64,000 nucleotides of DNA from Lysobacter sp. BMK333-48F3 (GCF_019733395.1 NZ_JAIHOO010000001.1:3596501-3660500); one strand, 5' to 3'. Counted from the first letter of the stretch, positions 26,175 to 34,563 are shown. Notes: a model not told the origin generated them from the letters alone. A program made the numbers and translations.

Positions 26175-28235
26175 ATGAAGCTTTCACGTTTGAGCCTGGG
26201 CCTGGCGCTCGCCGCCGCATTGGCCGTCCCCTCCGTCCAGGCCGCCGGGGCCGGCGCCCAGGGTCAGCCGCGACTGGGAAGCTTCGGCGTCGATCTGAGC
26301 GCGCGCGATACCCAGGTCAAGCCGGGCGACGACTTCAACCGCTACGTCAACGGCCACTGGCTGGACAGCTATCAGCTCAAGGACTACGAGACCTCCTACG
26401 GCTCGTTCAACGCGCTGCGCGACCAGTCCGAGGCGCAGGTGCACGCGATCATCGAAGAACTGCGCCAGCGCCAGGACCTGGCCCCCGGCAGCGACGCGCG
26501 CAAGCTGCGCGATTACTACGCCAGCTACATGGACCGCGCCGCGCGCGACGCCGCCGGCATCCGTCCGCTGCAGCCGGTGCTGGACAAGATCGCCAAGATC
26601 GATTCGCAGTCGGCGCTGATCGCCGCGTTCGGCCGCGCCGACCTCGACGGCAGCGCCGCGCCGGTGCGCCTGGGCGTGGACCTCGACCGCAAGGACCCGG
26701 ACCAGTACCTGGTCGGCCTGCGCGTCGGCGGCCTCGGCCTGCCGGACCGCGACTACTACCTCAACCAGGACGCGCGCTTCGTCGGCATCCGCACCGCTTA
26801 TCTGGCCCACATCGAACGCATGCTCGGCTTCGCCGGGGCGAGCGACGCCAAGGCGCGCGCGCAGGCGGTGCTGGCGCTGGAGACCGAACTGGCCAAGCCG
26901 CAATGGGAACGCGCCAAGCTGCGCGACCGCGACAAGACCTACAACGTCTCCAGCTTCGCCGAGCTCGGCAAGCAGTACACCGGCTACGACTGGGCGGCGC
27001 AGCTGAAGGCGCAGGGCATGCCGGCGATCGACCGGGTCAACGTGGCCACCCCGAGCGCGGTGCAGCCGGTGCTGGACGTGATCGGCAAGACCCCGCTGCC
27101 GGTGTGGCGCGACTACCTGACCTTCCACGCGGTGCGCAATAACGCCGGCCTGCTGAGCCGCGAGATCGACGACGCCGCGTTCGCCTTCAACGGCACCGTG
27201 CTGAGCGGCCAGAAAGCGCAGCGCGACGACTGGAAGCGCGCGGTGGCCGCGGTCACCGGCATGGACGGCCTCGGCGATGCGATGGGCAAGCTCTACGTCG
27301 AGCGCAATTTCTCGCCGCAGGCCAAGGCGGCGATGCAGGCGCTGGTCGAGAACCTGCGCAAAGCCCTGCGCAGCAACATCGAGAAGATCGACTGGATGGG
27401 CGATGCGACCAAGGCCGAAGCCTATCGCAAGCTGTCGACCTTCCGGCCCAAGGTCGGCTATCCGGACAAGTGGCGCGATTACTCCAGCGTCGCCATCGTG
27501 CCGAACGACCTGATGGCCAACGTGATGCAGCTGCGCGCCTACGGCCGCAACGACCAGGTGCGCCGGATCGGCACCCGTCCGGACCGCGACGAGTGGTTCA
27601 TGACCCCGCAGACGGTCAACGCCTACTACAACTCGACCTTCAACGAGATCGTGTTCCCGGCCGGCATCCTGCAGGCGCCGTTCTTCGACCTCAACGCCGA
27701 TCCGGCGGTGAACTACGGCGGCATCGGCGCGGTGATCGGCCACGAGATGGGCCACGGCTTCGACGACCAGGGCAGCAAGTCCGACTTCGCCGGCATCCAG
27801 CGCAACTGGTGGACCGACGCCGACCGCGCCGGTTTCGAGCAGCGCACCAAGGCGCTGGGCGCCCAGTACGACGCCTACTGCCCGCTGCCGGGCCAGTGCG
27901 TCAACGGCGCCCTGACCATGGGCGAGAACATCGGCGACCTGGGCGGCATCTCGATGGCCTACACCGCCTATCAGCTGAGCCTGGGCGGCAAGCCGGCGCC
28001 GGTGATCGACGGCCTCAGCGGCGATCAGCGCTTCTTCCTGTCCTGGGGCCAGATCTGGAAGGGCAAGTACCGCGACGAGGCGCTGCTGAACCAGATCAAG
28101 ACCAACCCGCATTCGCCGTCGCAGTACCGCGCCAACGGTCCGCTGCGCAACTTCGACCCGTGGTACCGCGCGTTCGAGGTCAAGCCGGGCGATGCGATGT
28201 ACCTGGCGCCGGAACAGCGCGTGCGGATCTGGTGA
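26175..28235 (+). CDS. M13 family zinc metallopeptidase, second copy
   Basis: A 686-residue exported metallopeptidase, a divergent paralogue of the one at 3.8 kb. Signal peptide about 1-23 (ALAVPSVQA). Active site: GHEMGHGFDD (H523, E524, H527), third ligand in GENIGD (E584) with D588. Mature sequence starts with the usual ASARDTQVKPGDDFNRYVNG-like M13 opening. It is about 14 residues longer than the first copy. The ATG follows ACCACC without an obvious AGGAGG. Confidence 0.93.
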   Translation: MKLSRLSLGLALAAALAVPSVQAAGAGAQGQPRLGSFGVDLSARDTQVKPGDDFNRYVNGHWLDSYQLKDYETSYGSFNALRDQSEAQVHAIIEELRQRQDLAPGSDARKLRDYYASYMDRAARDAAGIRPLQPVLDKIAKIDSQSALIAAFGRADLDGSAAPVRLGVDLDRKDPDQYLVGLRVGGLGLPDRDYYLNQDARFVGIRTAYLAHIERMLGFAGASDAKARAQAVLALETELAKPQWERAKLRDRDKTYNVSSFAELGKQYTGYDWAAQLKAQGMPAIDRVNVATPSAVQPVLDVIGKTPLPVWRDYLTFHAVRNNAGLLSREIDDAAFAFNGTVLSGQKAQRDDWKRAVAAVTGMDGLGDAMGKLYVERNFSPQAKAAMQALVENLRKALRSNIEKIDWMGDATKAEAYRKLSTFRPKVGYPDKWRDYSSVAIVPNDLMANVMQLRAYGRNDQVRRIGTRPDRDEWFMTPQTVNAYYNSTFNEIVFPAGILQAPFFDLNADPAVNYGGIGAVIGHEMGHGFDDQGSKSDFAGIQRNWWTDADRAGFEQRTKALGAQYDAYCPLPGQCVNGALTMGENIGDLGGISMAYTAYQLSLGGKPAPVIDGLSGDQRFFLSWGQIWKGKYRDEALLNQIKTNPHSPSQYRANGPLRNFDPWYRAFEVKPGDAMYLAPEQRVRIW

Positions 28236-28286
28236 TGCGTCGGGGACGACGGGGTCGAGCGAGGCTCGACTCGGTCGATCCCTGCG

Positions 28287-28721
28287 ATGTTCGCGGACAT
28301 GGTTTACCTGGGCCTGTTCGTGGCGGCCTTCGTCGCCGCCACCTTGCTGCCGGCGCAATCGGAAGGAGTGTTGGCCGGCCTGGTCGTCGCCGGCCACACG
28401 CCGCTATGGCTGGTGCTGACGGCCAGCGTCGGCAACGTGCTCGGCTCGCTGCTCAACTGGTGGTTGGGCCGCGAGGCGATGCGTTTCAGCGATCGGCGCT
28501 GGTTTCCGGTCAAGCCGGCGGCGCTGGCCCGTGCCCACGCCTGGTACGGCCGCTACGGTCGCTGGAGCCTGTTGCTGAGCTGGATGCCGGTGATCGGCGA
28601 CCCGCTGACCCTCGCCGCCGGGATGATGCGCGAACCGCTGCGCGTGTTCCTGCCGCTGGTCGCCGTGGCCAAGATCGCGCGGTATGCGCTGGTCGCCGCC
28701 GTGGCGGCGCGGTACGTCTAG
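28287..28721 (+). CDS. YqaA-type (DedA/VTT-like) inner membrane protein
   Basis: A 144-residue small membrane protein with four hydrophobic segments (about 5-22, 32-55, 88-105, 118-140) and the SNARE-associated-type signatures GNVLGSLLNWWLG and WMPVIGDPLTLAAG. YqaA/DedA-family proteins are linked to membrane homeostasis and lipid flipping. The position right after the M13 gene (51 bases) could be an operon. No clear ribosome site. Confidence 0.85.
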   Translation: MFADMVYLGLFVAAFVAATLLPAQSEGVLAGLVVAGHTPLWLVLTASVGNVLGSLLNWWLGREAMRFSDRRWFPVKPAALARAHAWYGRYGRWSLLLSWMPVIGDPLTLAAGMMREPLRVFLPLVAVAKIARYALVAAVAARYV

Positions 28722-28748
28722 AGCGCAGTACGCAGCGGACGAACGCGT

Positions 28749-28792
28749 CAGGGACGGAGGGGGTTAAGCGCGCTTAACCCCCTCCGTCCCTG
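28749..28792. repeat. 44-bp perfect palindrome between convergent genes
   Basis: The 22-base half beginning CAGGGACGGAGGGGGTTAAG and ending CG is repeated exactly as its reverse complement with no spacer, centred between 28770 and 28771. It sits 27 bases past the YqaA stop and 5 bases before the YciI stop codon on the other strand, so it can form a very stable hairpin in either transcript. It is likely a bidirectional terminator, possibly derived from an inverted pair of mobile repeats. Confidence 0.75.
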
Positions 28793-28797
28793 TGCGG

Positions 28798-29148
28798 TTA
28801 CATTCCCGGAATCGGCAAACACTCCATCACTTCGACCCCGTCGCCGGGAAAGATGGTGAAGTGCGGATGGTTCTCGAACAGCTTGGCCGCGGCCGCGTGC
28901 GACTCGGCCTGGACCACGGTGTAGCCGGCCAGCGCGTTGCGGATGTCGGCGATGCCGTCCTTGGAGATGCGCTTGGTTTTGCCGAGCGGGCCGCCGTGGT
29001 CGACGATGATGTCGGCATGGGTCTGTACCCATTGCTCCCAGGCCTGCATGCCGGCCTGGTCGCGCTCGGCGCGGGTCTGCGGGTCGAGTTTCTGCCAGGC
29101 GTCCATCGAGCCGGGCGTGCCGGTGAAGATGGCGACGAACTTCTTCAT
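28798..29148 (-). CDS. YciI-family protein
   Basis: A 116-residue small cytoplasmic protein: FVAIFTGTPGSMDAW at the N-terminus, helix (ERDQAGMQAWEQWVQTH), and VDHGGPLGKTKRI, GYTVVQAESHAAAAKLF, HPHFTIFPGDGVEV at the end, the ferredoxin-like fold of YCII-related proteins. The family's catalytic His-Asp pair is only partly visible (H46/D45 region). It is preceded, 50 bases upstream, by the DUF4287 gene. Confidence 0.8.
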   Translation of the reverse strand: MKKFVAIFTGTPGSMDAWQKLDPQTRAERDQAGMQAWEQWVQTHADIIVDHGGPLGKTKRISKDGIADIRNALAGYTVVQAESHAAAAKLFENHPHFTIFPGDGVEVMECLPIPGM

Positions 29149-29198
29149 GGGGAATTCCTTGAGGATGAGGCGGGCGCGGCCCGCGGGGGAGGAGCGAC

Positions 29199-29429
29199 TC
29201 AGCGGTCGCCTTCTTTCTTCATGCCCTTGAGCAAGGCGACGATGGCCATGCCGTGGCCCTGGCCGAGCTCGAAGTCCTGTTTCAGCCAGGCCAGCACCTG
29301 GCCGGCCTTGACCCCGGGCCGCAGGCCCTTGGCGTCGCTATAGCCCTTCTTCGCCGCCAGGGCGCGGAAGTCGGCCGGGCTCTTGCCGGTCTTGGTCTGG
29401 ATGTTGTCGAGATAGGCCTGGAAGGACAT
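29199..29429 (-). CDS. DUF4287 family protein
   Basis: A 76-residue protein matching DUF4287: FQAYLDNIQTKTGKSPADF, then LAAKKGYSDAKGLRPGVKAG and LKQDFELGQGHGMAIVALLKG. A small two- or three-helix cytoplasmic protein of unknown role. It is probably cotranscribed with the YciI-like gene. Confidence 0.85.
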   Translation of the reverse strand: MSFQAYLDNIQTKTGKSPADFRALAAKKGYSDAKGLRPGVKAGQVLAWLKQDFELGQGHGMAIVALLKGMKKEGDR

Positions 29430-29547
29430 GGATGACTCCTGATCGAAAGGGCCGGCGGGGCCGGAAGGGCGCTGTCATCTCAGGCGACGAACGGGCGGGG
29501 CCCGGATCGACACGGTTCCGAAAAAAAATCGCTCCGGAGCGGGGTGC

Positions 29548-29553
29548 TAAAAT
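29548..29553 (+). promoter_or_regulatory. Candidate -10 box (TAAAAT) before the M14 gene
   Basis: TAAAAT (5 of 6) lies 37 bases before the ATG of the metallocarboxypeptidase gene, in an otherwise GC-rich stretch downstream of an eight-A run. Confidence 0.35.
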
Positions 29554-29589
29554 GCCGGCCTTTCGGACCCTGCCAGAGCGAGCGCCACG

Positions 29590-30510
29590 ATGACCGCCCC
29601 AGCCTTCTATCCGATCGGTACGCCCGGCCGCCCCTGGGGCGCGGAGGAGGTCGCGCAATGGCGCGCGCGCCAGGTCCGCCATCGCAGCTACGCCGACGAT
29701 GTGCTGAGCGTGATCGAAGGCCTGCGCGAGCGCTTCGAGGTGGTCGAATACGGCCGCCTGGACTACGCCCCCGACGCCTACCCGCTGTTCGCGGTCAAGA
29801 GCCGCGACTGGGACGCAAGCCTGCCGGTGGCGCTGGTGACCGGCGGCGTGCACGGCTACGAGACCAGCGGCGTGCACGGCGCGCTGCGGTTCCTCGACCG
29901 GCATGCCGCCGATTACGCCGGCCGCGCCAACCTGTTGGTCGCGCCCTGCATCAGCCCCTGGGCCTACGAACGCATCCACCGCTGGAACGTCGATGCGATC
30001 GATCCCAACCGCTCGTTCCGCGAGAACAGCCCGGCGCAGGAATCGGCGGCGCTGTTGCGCCTGGTCGCGCCGGTGCGGGCGCAGGTGCTGCTGCACATCG
30101 ACCTGCACGAGACCACCGACAGCGACGAATCCGAGTTCCGTCCGGCGCTGTCCGCGCGCGACGGCAAGCCGTTCGAACCCGGCGAGATCCCCGACGGCTT
30201 CTATCTGGTCGGCGACACCGACAATCCGCAGCCGGAGTTCCAGCAGGCGGTGATCGCCGCGGTCGAGCAGGTGACCCATATCGCGCCGCCGGACGCCCAG
30301 GGCGAGATCATCGGCTCGCCGGTGGTCGCGCACGGCGTGATCAACTACCCGGTCAAGCAACTCGGCCTGTGCGCCGGCATCACCGACGCGCACTACACCA
30401 CCACTACCGAGGTCTATCCCGACAGCCCGCGCGCCACGCCGGAACAGTGCAACGCCGCGCAGGCGGCGGCGGTGTGCGCGGCGATCGACTTCGCCCTGGC
30501 GCGGCAGTGA
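29590..30510 (+). CDS. M14 family zinc carboxypeptidase-like protein
   Basis: A 306-residue protein without signal peptide. Zinc-site motif GGVHGYETSG gives H88 and E91, and the third ligand is the His in LHIDLHET (H173); the catalytic Glu is probably in TTTTEVYP near 280. This is the M14 (carboxypeptidase/deacylase-like) arrangement; some relatives act on small peptides or N-acyl amino acids rather than proteins. The gene overlaps the next by one base (TGATG), a mark of translational coupling. Confidence 0.85.
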   Translation: MTAPAFYPIGTPGRPWGAEEVAQWRARQVRHRSYADDVLSVIEGLRERFEVVEYGRLDYAPDAYPLFAVKSRDWDASLPVALVTGGVHGYETSGVHGALRFLDRHAADYAGRANLLVAPCISPWAYERIHRWNVDAIDPNRSFRENSPAQESAALLRLVAPVRAQVLLHIDLHETTDSDESEFRPALSARDGKPFEPGEIPDGFYLVGDTDNPQPEFQQAVIAAVEQVTHIAPPDAQGEIIGSPVVAHGVINYPVKQLGLCAGITDAHYTTTTEVYPDSPRATPEQCNAAQAAAVCAAIDFALARQ

Positions 30511-31031
30511 TGCCGGTGCGCTGGGGCCGCTGCGCCTTGGCGCTGGCCCTGGCCGTCTCGGCGCTGGGCTGCGCCCATCGCACGACGACCGACGCGTCTT
30601 CGCCCGAGGCCGCGGCCGTGGGCCGGCCAGTGCAGGGCGATGTCGCGTTCTATCTCGAGGCCGAATCGGGCCGGGCCGACGCATTGAAGCTGGCGATGCT
30701 CCACCCGGTCGACGGCGCGCCGGTCGAAGTGAGCCTGCAGCCGCAGCCGGTGGTCGCGCGCGGCGAGGTCGCCACGGTGGCGATGGCGATCGAGGACAAC
30801 GGGTTCGCCGCGCTGGATCTGCGGCTCGACCCGACCGGCGCGCAGCATCTGCGCCAGGTCACCGCCGACAATGTCGGCAAGCGCATGGCCGTGGTCGCCG
30901 CCGGCCGCGTGCTGACCGTCGCCACGGTGATGGGCGAGATCGGCGACGGCAAGGTCCGCGTCGCCGGCCTGAACTTCGTCGATGCGCAGACGGTGTACCG
31001 CCGGCTCACCGAGGCGGCGCCGGCGCGCTGA
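30510..31031 (+). CDS. Lipoprotein with SecD P1-head-like domain
   Basis: A 173-residue lipoprotein: lipobox ALGC near 20, then about 150 residues. The C-terminal half (LDPTGAQHLRQVTADNVGKR, AGRVLTVATVMGEIGDGKVRVAG) has the beta-strand pattern of the SecD/SecF periplasmic P1 head (family motif FTPEGA..L..LT..N.G). Here the domain stands alone on a lipid anchor. Start codon overlaps the M14 stop, so expression is probably coupled to it. A role in the envelope is inferred. Confidence 0.75.
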   Translation: MPVRWGRCALALALAVSALGCAHRTTTDASSPEAAAVGRPVQGDVAFYLEAESGRADALKLAMLHPVDGAPVEVSLQPQPVVARGEVATVAMAIEDNGFAALDLRLDPTGAQHLRQVTADNVGKRMAVVAAGRVLTVATVMGEIGDGKVRVAGLNFVDAQTVYRRLTEAAPAR

Positions 31032-31061
31032 GCCTCGAGCCGGCACGCAGGCGGCCCGCGT

Positions 31062-31442
31062 TCAACGTCCCATGACCACTCGCAGGCCGCGTACCTCGCT
31101 GTCATCCGGCCGACGCGGCGCGTCGCCGGCGCGGGTCACGCGCAGGCGCACGCGCACCCGGCCGTCGCGCACCGCGTAGGCGGGGAGGGGCACGGCGTAG
31201 GTGCCCGCGTCGCGCCCGGGGCCGATGCCGTGCGGCGAAATCACCCCCAGCGGCCGTCCGGACTCGGTGCTCAGTTCGATCTCATGGCCCGAGCCGAGGC
31301 GGCCGACCTGCACCTCCAGGAACACCGATTCGCCGATGTCGCGCGGGCGCGGCAGGGTCAGAGTGGCGACGTCTCCCGGCGCCGCACAGCCGCCTTGCCC
31401 GACCAGCAAGAGCAAGACCAAGGCTGCGCCGGCACGGGACAC
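31062..31442 (-). CDS. Lipoprotein resembling the C-terminal domain of tyrosinase
   Basis: A 126-residue lipoprotein with lipobox GQGGC (Cys at about 19), starting at GTG with CGGAG upstream. It lies 12 bases after the tyrosinase stop. Its mature part aligns with the tyrosinase C-terminal domain: SVFLEVQVGR with ALFAEISLDR, GTYAVPLPAY with STFAVPLPKT, and RVRVRLRVTR with AQLNIRLVTS. It may therefore be a separate copy of the caddie-like/lid domain, perhaps a copper- or protein-binding partner at the membrane. Experimental role unknown. Confidence 0.7.
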   Translation of the reverse strand: MSRAGAALVLLLLVGQGGCAAPGDVATLTLPRPRDIGESVFLEVQVGRLGSGHEIELSTESGRPLGVISPHGIGPGRDAGTYAVPLPAYAVRDGRVRVRLRVTRAGDAPRRPDDSEVRGLRVVMGR

Positions 31443-31454
31443 GTCCGGCTCCGC

Positions 31455-33092
31455 TCAGTCGCCCGGGACGATCGACAAGGCCTTCACCGCGACCGGCTCG
31501 GCGCGCTGCGAGGTCGAGGTCACCAGGCGGATGTTCAGTTGCGCGCTGTCTCCTTCGAGCTGGGTGAAGGCGCGCAGCGTCTTGGGCAGCGGCACGGCGA
31601 AGGTCGAGGCATGCGACATGCCGGCCATGGTCGGGCCGAAGAAGGCGATGGTGCCGGCGTAGTACGGGCTGTCGGCATCGACCTGCTGCACGTCCGCCGG
31701 GGCGTTGACCAGCACATCGAATTCGCGCGCCGCGCTGTCCGGGCGGTCCAGGCTGATCTCGGCGAACAAGGCAGCCGGCCGCGCCTGCTCCAGATGGCGC
31801 CGGACCAGCGCGGCCGGCACCGTCGCGGTCGAAACCCCGGCCTGCACGCTGCCCCTGATCGGCGCTGCCGGCGCCGAGGCCGTCGACCGGACGCTGGCTA
31901 GGGACTGCTCGGCGCTGCCGTAGCCCGGGCCGTAGTCGTAGTCGAACACGGCCGTGCTGACGTAGTCGCCGGCCTTGCGCGGGCCGACGTAGTTGCCGTC
32001 GCCGTCGACGTAGAACAGGAACGGCTCCTGCAGGAACGGTTGCAGATCGTCGCCGGTCGGCAGGATCGGCCCGCCGGCGGCGAGTTGCCGGCGCGTCCAC
32101 ACGTCCCACAAGCGGTCCATGTTGGAGTGGTGGAGGTAGAAGATCGGGTCCACCGGCGACAGGAAATTGGTCATGTTGCCGTAGGGGCCCGGGTCGACCG
32201 CGGCGACGCCGCCGATGCAGTTGTGCACCTTGTTGTGCGGGTAGTGCTCCAGGGTCGAGAACTGGGTCGCGCCGTCCGGCATGACCAGGTGCGATTCGGT
32301 CTTGGTGCTGGTGAAGCTGCGGCTGATCACCGGATCGTAGTAGACCGTCGGGCTGAGCCCGGAGTTGATCACGAACGGCGAGACGTCGTACGAGGTCTTG
32401 GCGTCGAGGTGGGGATTGGCGCGCGACAGATAGCGCGCGCCGCAGGTGATGGCGAAGGCCATGTTGCCGGAAATGCCGTATTTCTGCTCCGCGTCGTAAC
32501 CGGTGACGCCGGCCCACATCGTGTCGAAGGAGGTGTAGCCGCGCCCGGCCAACTGCTTGAGCTGGGCCGACGACAGCGAGTTCCAGTACTTCCGCATCGC
32601 CTGCTCGCAGAAGTCGGTGAACTTCTTCAGATTGCCGGTGTAGGGCGCATAGGCGCCGTCGGTGGGGCTGAGCACGCCGTCGAACATGCCGGCGGGGATT
32701 TCCCGGTGCCGGGTCCAGTCCCAGAACGGCATGGCGAAGTTCGGGTCGCCGCTGTACTTGCGGATGGTGCGCTCGAAATAGCCGACATAGCCGCGGTGCC
32801 AGACATAGAACCACCAGTTGCCGTGCGGGCAGTCGAGGAAGTGGACGAACGCGTTGCGGAACCAGTTGTGCGGGTGATCGGCCGGAAGCTTGAGCATCGC
32901 TTCGACGCCGCGGGCGTAGCTGGCCAGCATCTTCTGACCTTCGGCGGTGTTGACGTCGACGCGGCGATAGCGGGCGCTCGCCGGCGGCGCGCCGAGATCG
33001 CTGGACGACGCCAGCGCGGAACCGAACGGCAACATCGTTCCGCCCAGCGCGGTCGCGGCGGTGGTCAGAAAATCGCGGCGTGAATAGCGCAT
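31455..33092 (-). CDS. Tyrosinase / polyphenol oxidase, Tat-exported
   Basis: A 545-residue copper oxidase. The Tat signal SRRDFLTTAATALGG (residues 4-18) suggests folded export. The catalytic tyrosinase domain carries CuA ligands H84 (AFVHFLDCPHG), H90 and H99 (WHRGY), and CuB ligands H286 and H290 (HNKVHN) and H321/H322 in FYLHHSNMDR. A separate beta-rich C-terminal domain (about 425-545) follows, probably the lid/maturation domain. It oxidises phenols to quinones, giving melanin-like pigment. Next downstream is a lipoprotein similar to that C-terminal domain, and upstream (same strand) a polytopic membrane protein. Confidence 0.92.
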   Translation of the reverse strand: MRYSRRDFLTTAATALGGTMLPFGSALASSSDLGAPPASARYRRVDVNTAEGQKMLASYARGVEAMLKLPADHPHNWFRNAFVHFLDCPHGNWWFYVWHRGYVGYFERTIRKYSGDPNFAMPFWDWTRHREIPAGMFDGVLSPTDGAYAPYTGNLKKFTDFCEQAMRKYWNSLSSAQLKQLAGRGYTSFDTMWAGVTGYDAEQKYGISGNMAFAITCGARYLSRANPHLDAKTSYDVSPFVINSGLSPTVYYDPVISRSFTSTKTESHLVMPDGATQFSTLEHYPHNKVHNCIGGVAAVDPGPYGNMTNFLSPVDPIFYLHHSNMDRLWDVWTRRQLAAGGPILPTGDDLQPFLQEPFLFYVDGDGNYVGPRKAGDYVSTAVFDYDYGPGYGSAEQSLASVRSTASAPAAPIRGSVQAGVSTATVPAALVRRHLEQARPAALFAEISLDRPDSAAREFDVLVNAPADVQQVDADSPYYAGTIAFFGPTMAGMSHASTFAVPLPKTLRAFTQLEGDSAQLNIRLVTSTSQRAEPVAVKALSIVPGD

Positions 33093-33465
33093 CCTGCTGT
33101 TCTCCCGGGTCGATGGAATGTCCGGCCCGCGATGCCGGCCCCGCAGCGGGCGCCGCGAGCATCGGCCGCTTTCGCGAGCAGCGTTCTCAGCGGATAACGC
33201 GGGCACCCGCCGGCGACGGACAAGAAACAGCGGCCGCGATCGCAACTGTCGGCGCAGTCACAGATGCGGCGCGATGCAATGCATCGAATCGGCGGTGAGG
33301 AAAGGAGAAGGTCGAGCGGTTTCGCGTCGTGCAGCCGGCCGTCGGCGATCGCGATGGCGCCGGTTTCGTCGTCTTGCAAGGAACGAACCGACGCGACGGC
33401 TCGATCGGAACTCGCCTGGGCGCAGCAGCGGATTGCCGTCGGCGACCGCGCCTTGCCGCCTGCGA
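33093..33465. other. Intergenic region upstream of the tyrosinase gene
   Basis: This 373-base gap separates the tyrosinase gene from the upstream membrane-protein gene on the same strand. No clear gene. It contains a 15-bp palindrome with a single central base (CGATGCA-A-TGCATCG, 33272-33286) about 180 bases before the tyrosinase start that may be a regulatory site. Confidence 0.5.
33272..33286. promoter_or_regulatory. Palindrome upstream of tyrosinase
   Basis: CGATGCA-A-TGCATCG, 7-bp arms. Possible operator; no known regulator matched. Confidence 0.3.
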
Positions 33466-34374
33466 TCAGTAGAACGCGACGCCCGGCCGCAGCAGCAGTT
33501 GGAACACCGCCAGCAAGGCCGCCACGGCCAGCGCCAGGCGCAGGGTCGAAGCCGGCGGAACCGCATCGCCGCGGGCCTGCGCATCGGCGACGCGCCAGGC
33601 GCCGGCCTGGATCCAGACCAGGCCGAACAGCGCCACCCAGGCCGGCAGCAAGGCGACCTCGATCCATTCGCGCGGCACCCGGAAGGGCAGGGTCAGGAGG
33701 GTGCCGAGCAGGGCCGGCAGGGTCGCGCACAGGAATACGAAGCGGGTGCGCGCACCCGGCCCGGCGATGCGCTCGGGCGCGTCGGCCAGCGCCAGCAGCG
33801 GACCCAGCAAGGACAGCGCGGCCACCGGAATCGCCGCCAAGGCCAGCGCGGCGGCGACCAGCCGGGTCGCAGGGCTCCATTGCAGATAGCCCATCGCCAT
33901 GCCGAGATCGCTGCCGGCGCTGAGCGCGCCGATCGCGACCTGCGGCAAGGCCATCAGCCAGCCGCAATACGCCATCCAGATCAGGAACAGGCGCAGGTGG
34001 GTCCCACCGCGCGCATGCCGCAGGCGCCAGGCGCAGAAGCAGGCGACGATCGCGGTGGCGACCGCGCCGCCGCCCTGGAACAGCGCGGCCAGCGGGTGCT
34101 CGCCCTGCCAGGCGTGGTTGTTGTGGAACAGGGTCGGGCGCAGCCCGGGCGTCAGCGCCTTGGGCAGGACCAGGAACAACTCCTGGATGAAGAAGGTCAG
34201 GTTGAAGGCCAGGGTGTAGAGCAGGGCCGAGTTCAGGCTCAGCCGCCAGTTCCAGGGCAACGCCGCCGCCGAGCGGGCGGCGCCGCGCGAACGCAGTGCC
34301 CCGGCCAGGGCCAACAGGGCCGGTCCGACCACCAACACGCCGCCGGCCATTGCGGCGATCGCAGATCCGAGCAT
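33466..34374 (-). CDS. Polytopic membrane protein of unknown function near tyrosinase
   Basis: A 302-residue integral membrane protein with about eight hydrophobic segments. Conserved-looking signatures are NWRLSLNSALLYTLAF, TFFIQELFLVLPKAL and LFHNNHAWQGEHP (a histidine-rich loop) followed by ALFQGGG and MAMGYLQW. I recognise it as a recurrent family of hypothetical membrane proteins but know no function. The His cluster could bind metal. It lies on the same strand, 373 bases upstream of the tyrosinase gene. Confidence 0.65.
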   Translation of the reverse strand: MLGSAIAAMAGGVLVVGPALLALAGALRSRGAARSAAALPWNWRLSLNSALLYTLAFNLTFFIQELFLVLPKALTPGLRPTLFHNNHAWQGEHPLAALFQGGGAVATAIVACFCAWRLRHARGGTHLRLFLIWMAYCGWLMALPQVAIGALSAGSDLGMAMGYLQWSPATRLVAAALALAAIPVAALSLLGPLLALADAPERIAGPGARTRFVFLCATLPALLGTLLTLPFRVPREWIEVALLPAWVALFGLVWIQAGAWRVADAQARGDAVPPASTLRLALAVAALLAVFQLLLRPGVAFY

Positions 34375-34410
34375 GCGCCAACGTCCCTTGCCGCGTCATC
34401 GCGTCGGCGC

Positions 34411-34416
34411 ACTATA
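34411..34416 (-). promoter_or_regulatory. Candidate -10 box (TATAGT) for the membrane-protein gene
   Basis: On the minus strand TATAGT lies 36 bases before the ATG; it is the same hexamer seen before three other genes here. No good -35. Confidence 0.35.
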
Positions 34417-34563
34417 GCGGGGTCCGCGTAGCGGCGATTTGGCCGTCGCAAAATAATCGCGACCGAATGTCGATTCGGGCGCGGCCGGTTCGTCGTGGTT
34501 GCAAGCGCGCGGTTCAGCGCCGGAACCGTTCCGGCGCCCGCGCCCGCCACGAGGAGTCGGCAG

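Noticed and set aside
26184..28397. 737-codon open frame antisense to the second M13 gene
   Set aside because: Same reason: composition is a shadow of the sense gene and no domain motif is visible.
28749..28792. Insertion-sequence end
   Set aside because: No transposase, target duplication or second end is present; a terminator role is simpler, though a repeat origin stays open.
33258..33584. Small gene upstream of the tyrosinase
   Set aside because: The frame has no ribosome site and overlaps the end of the membrane-protein gene; composition is Arg-rich like other shadows.
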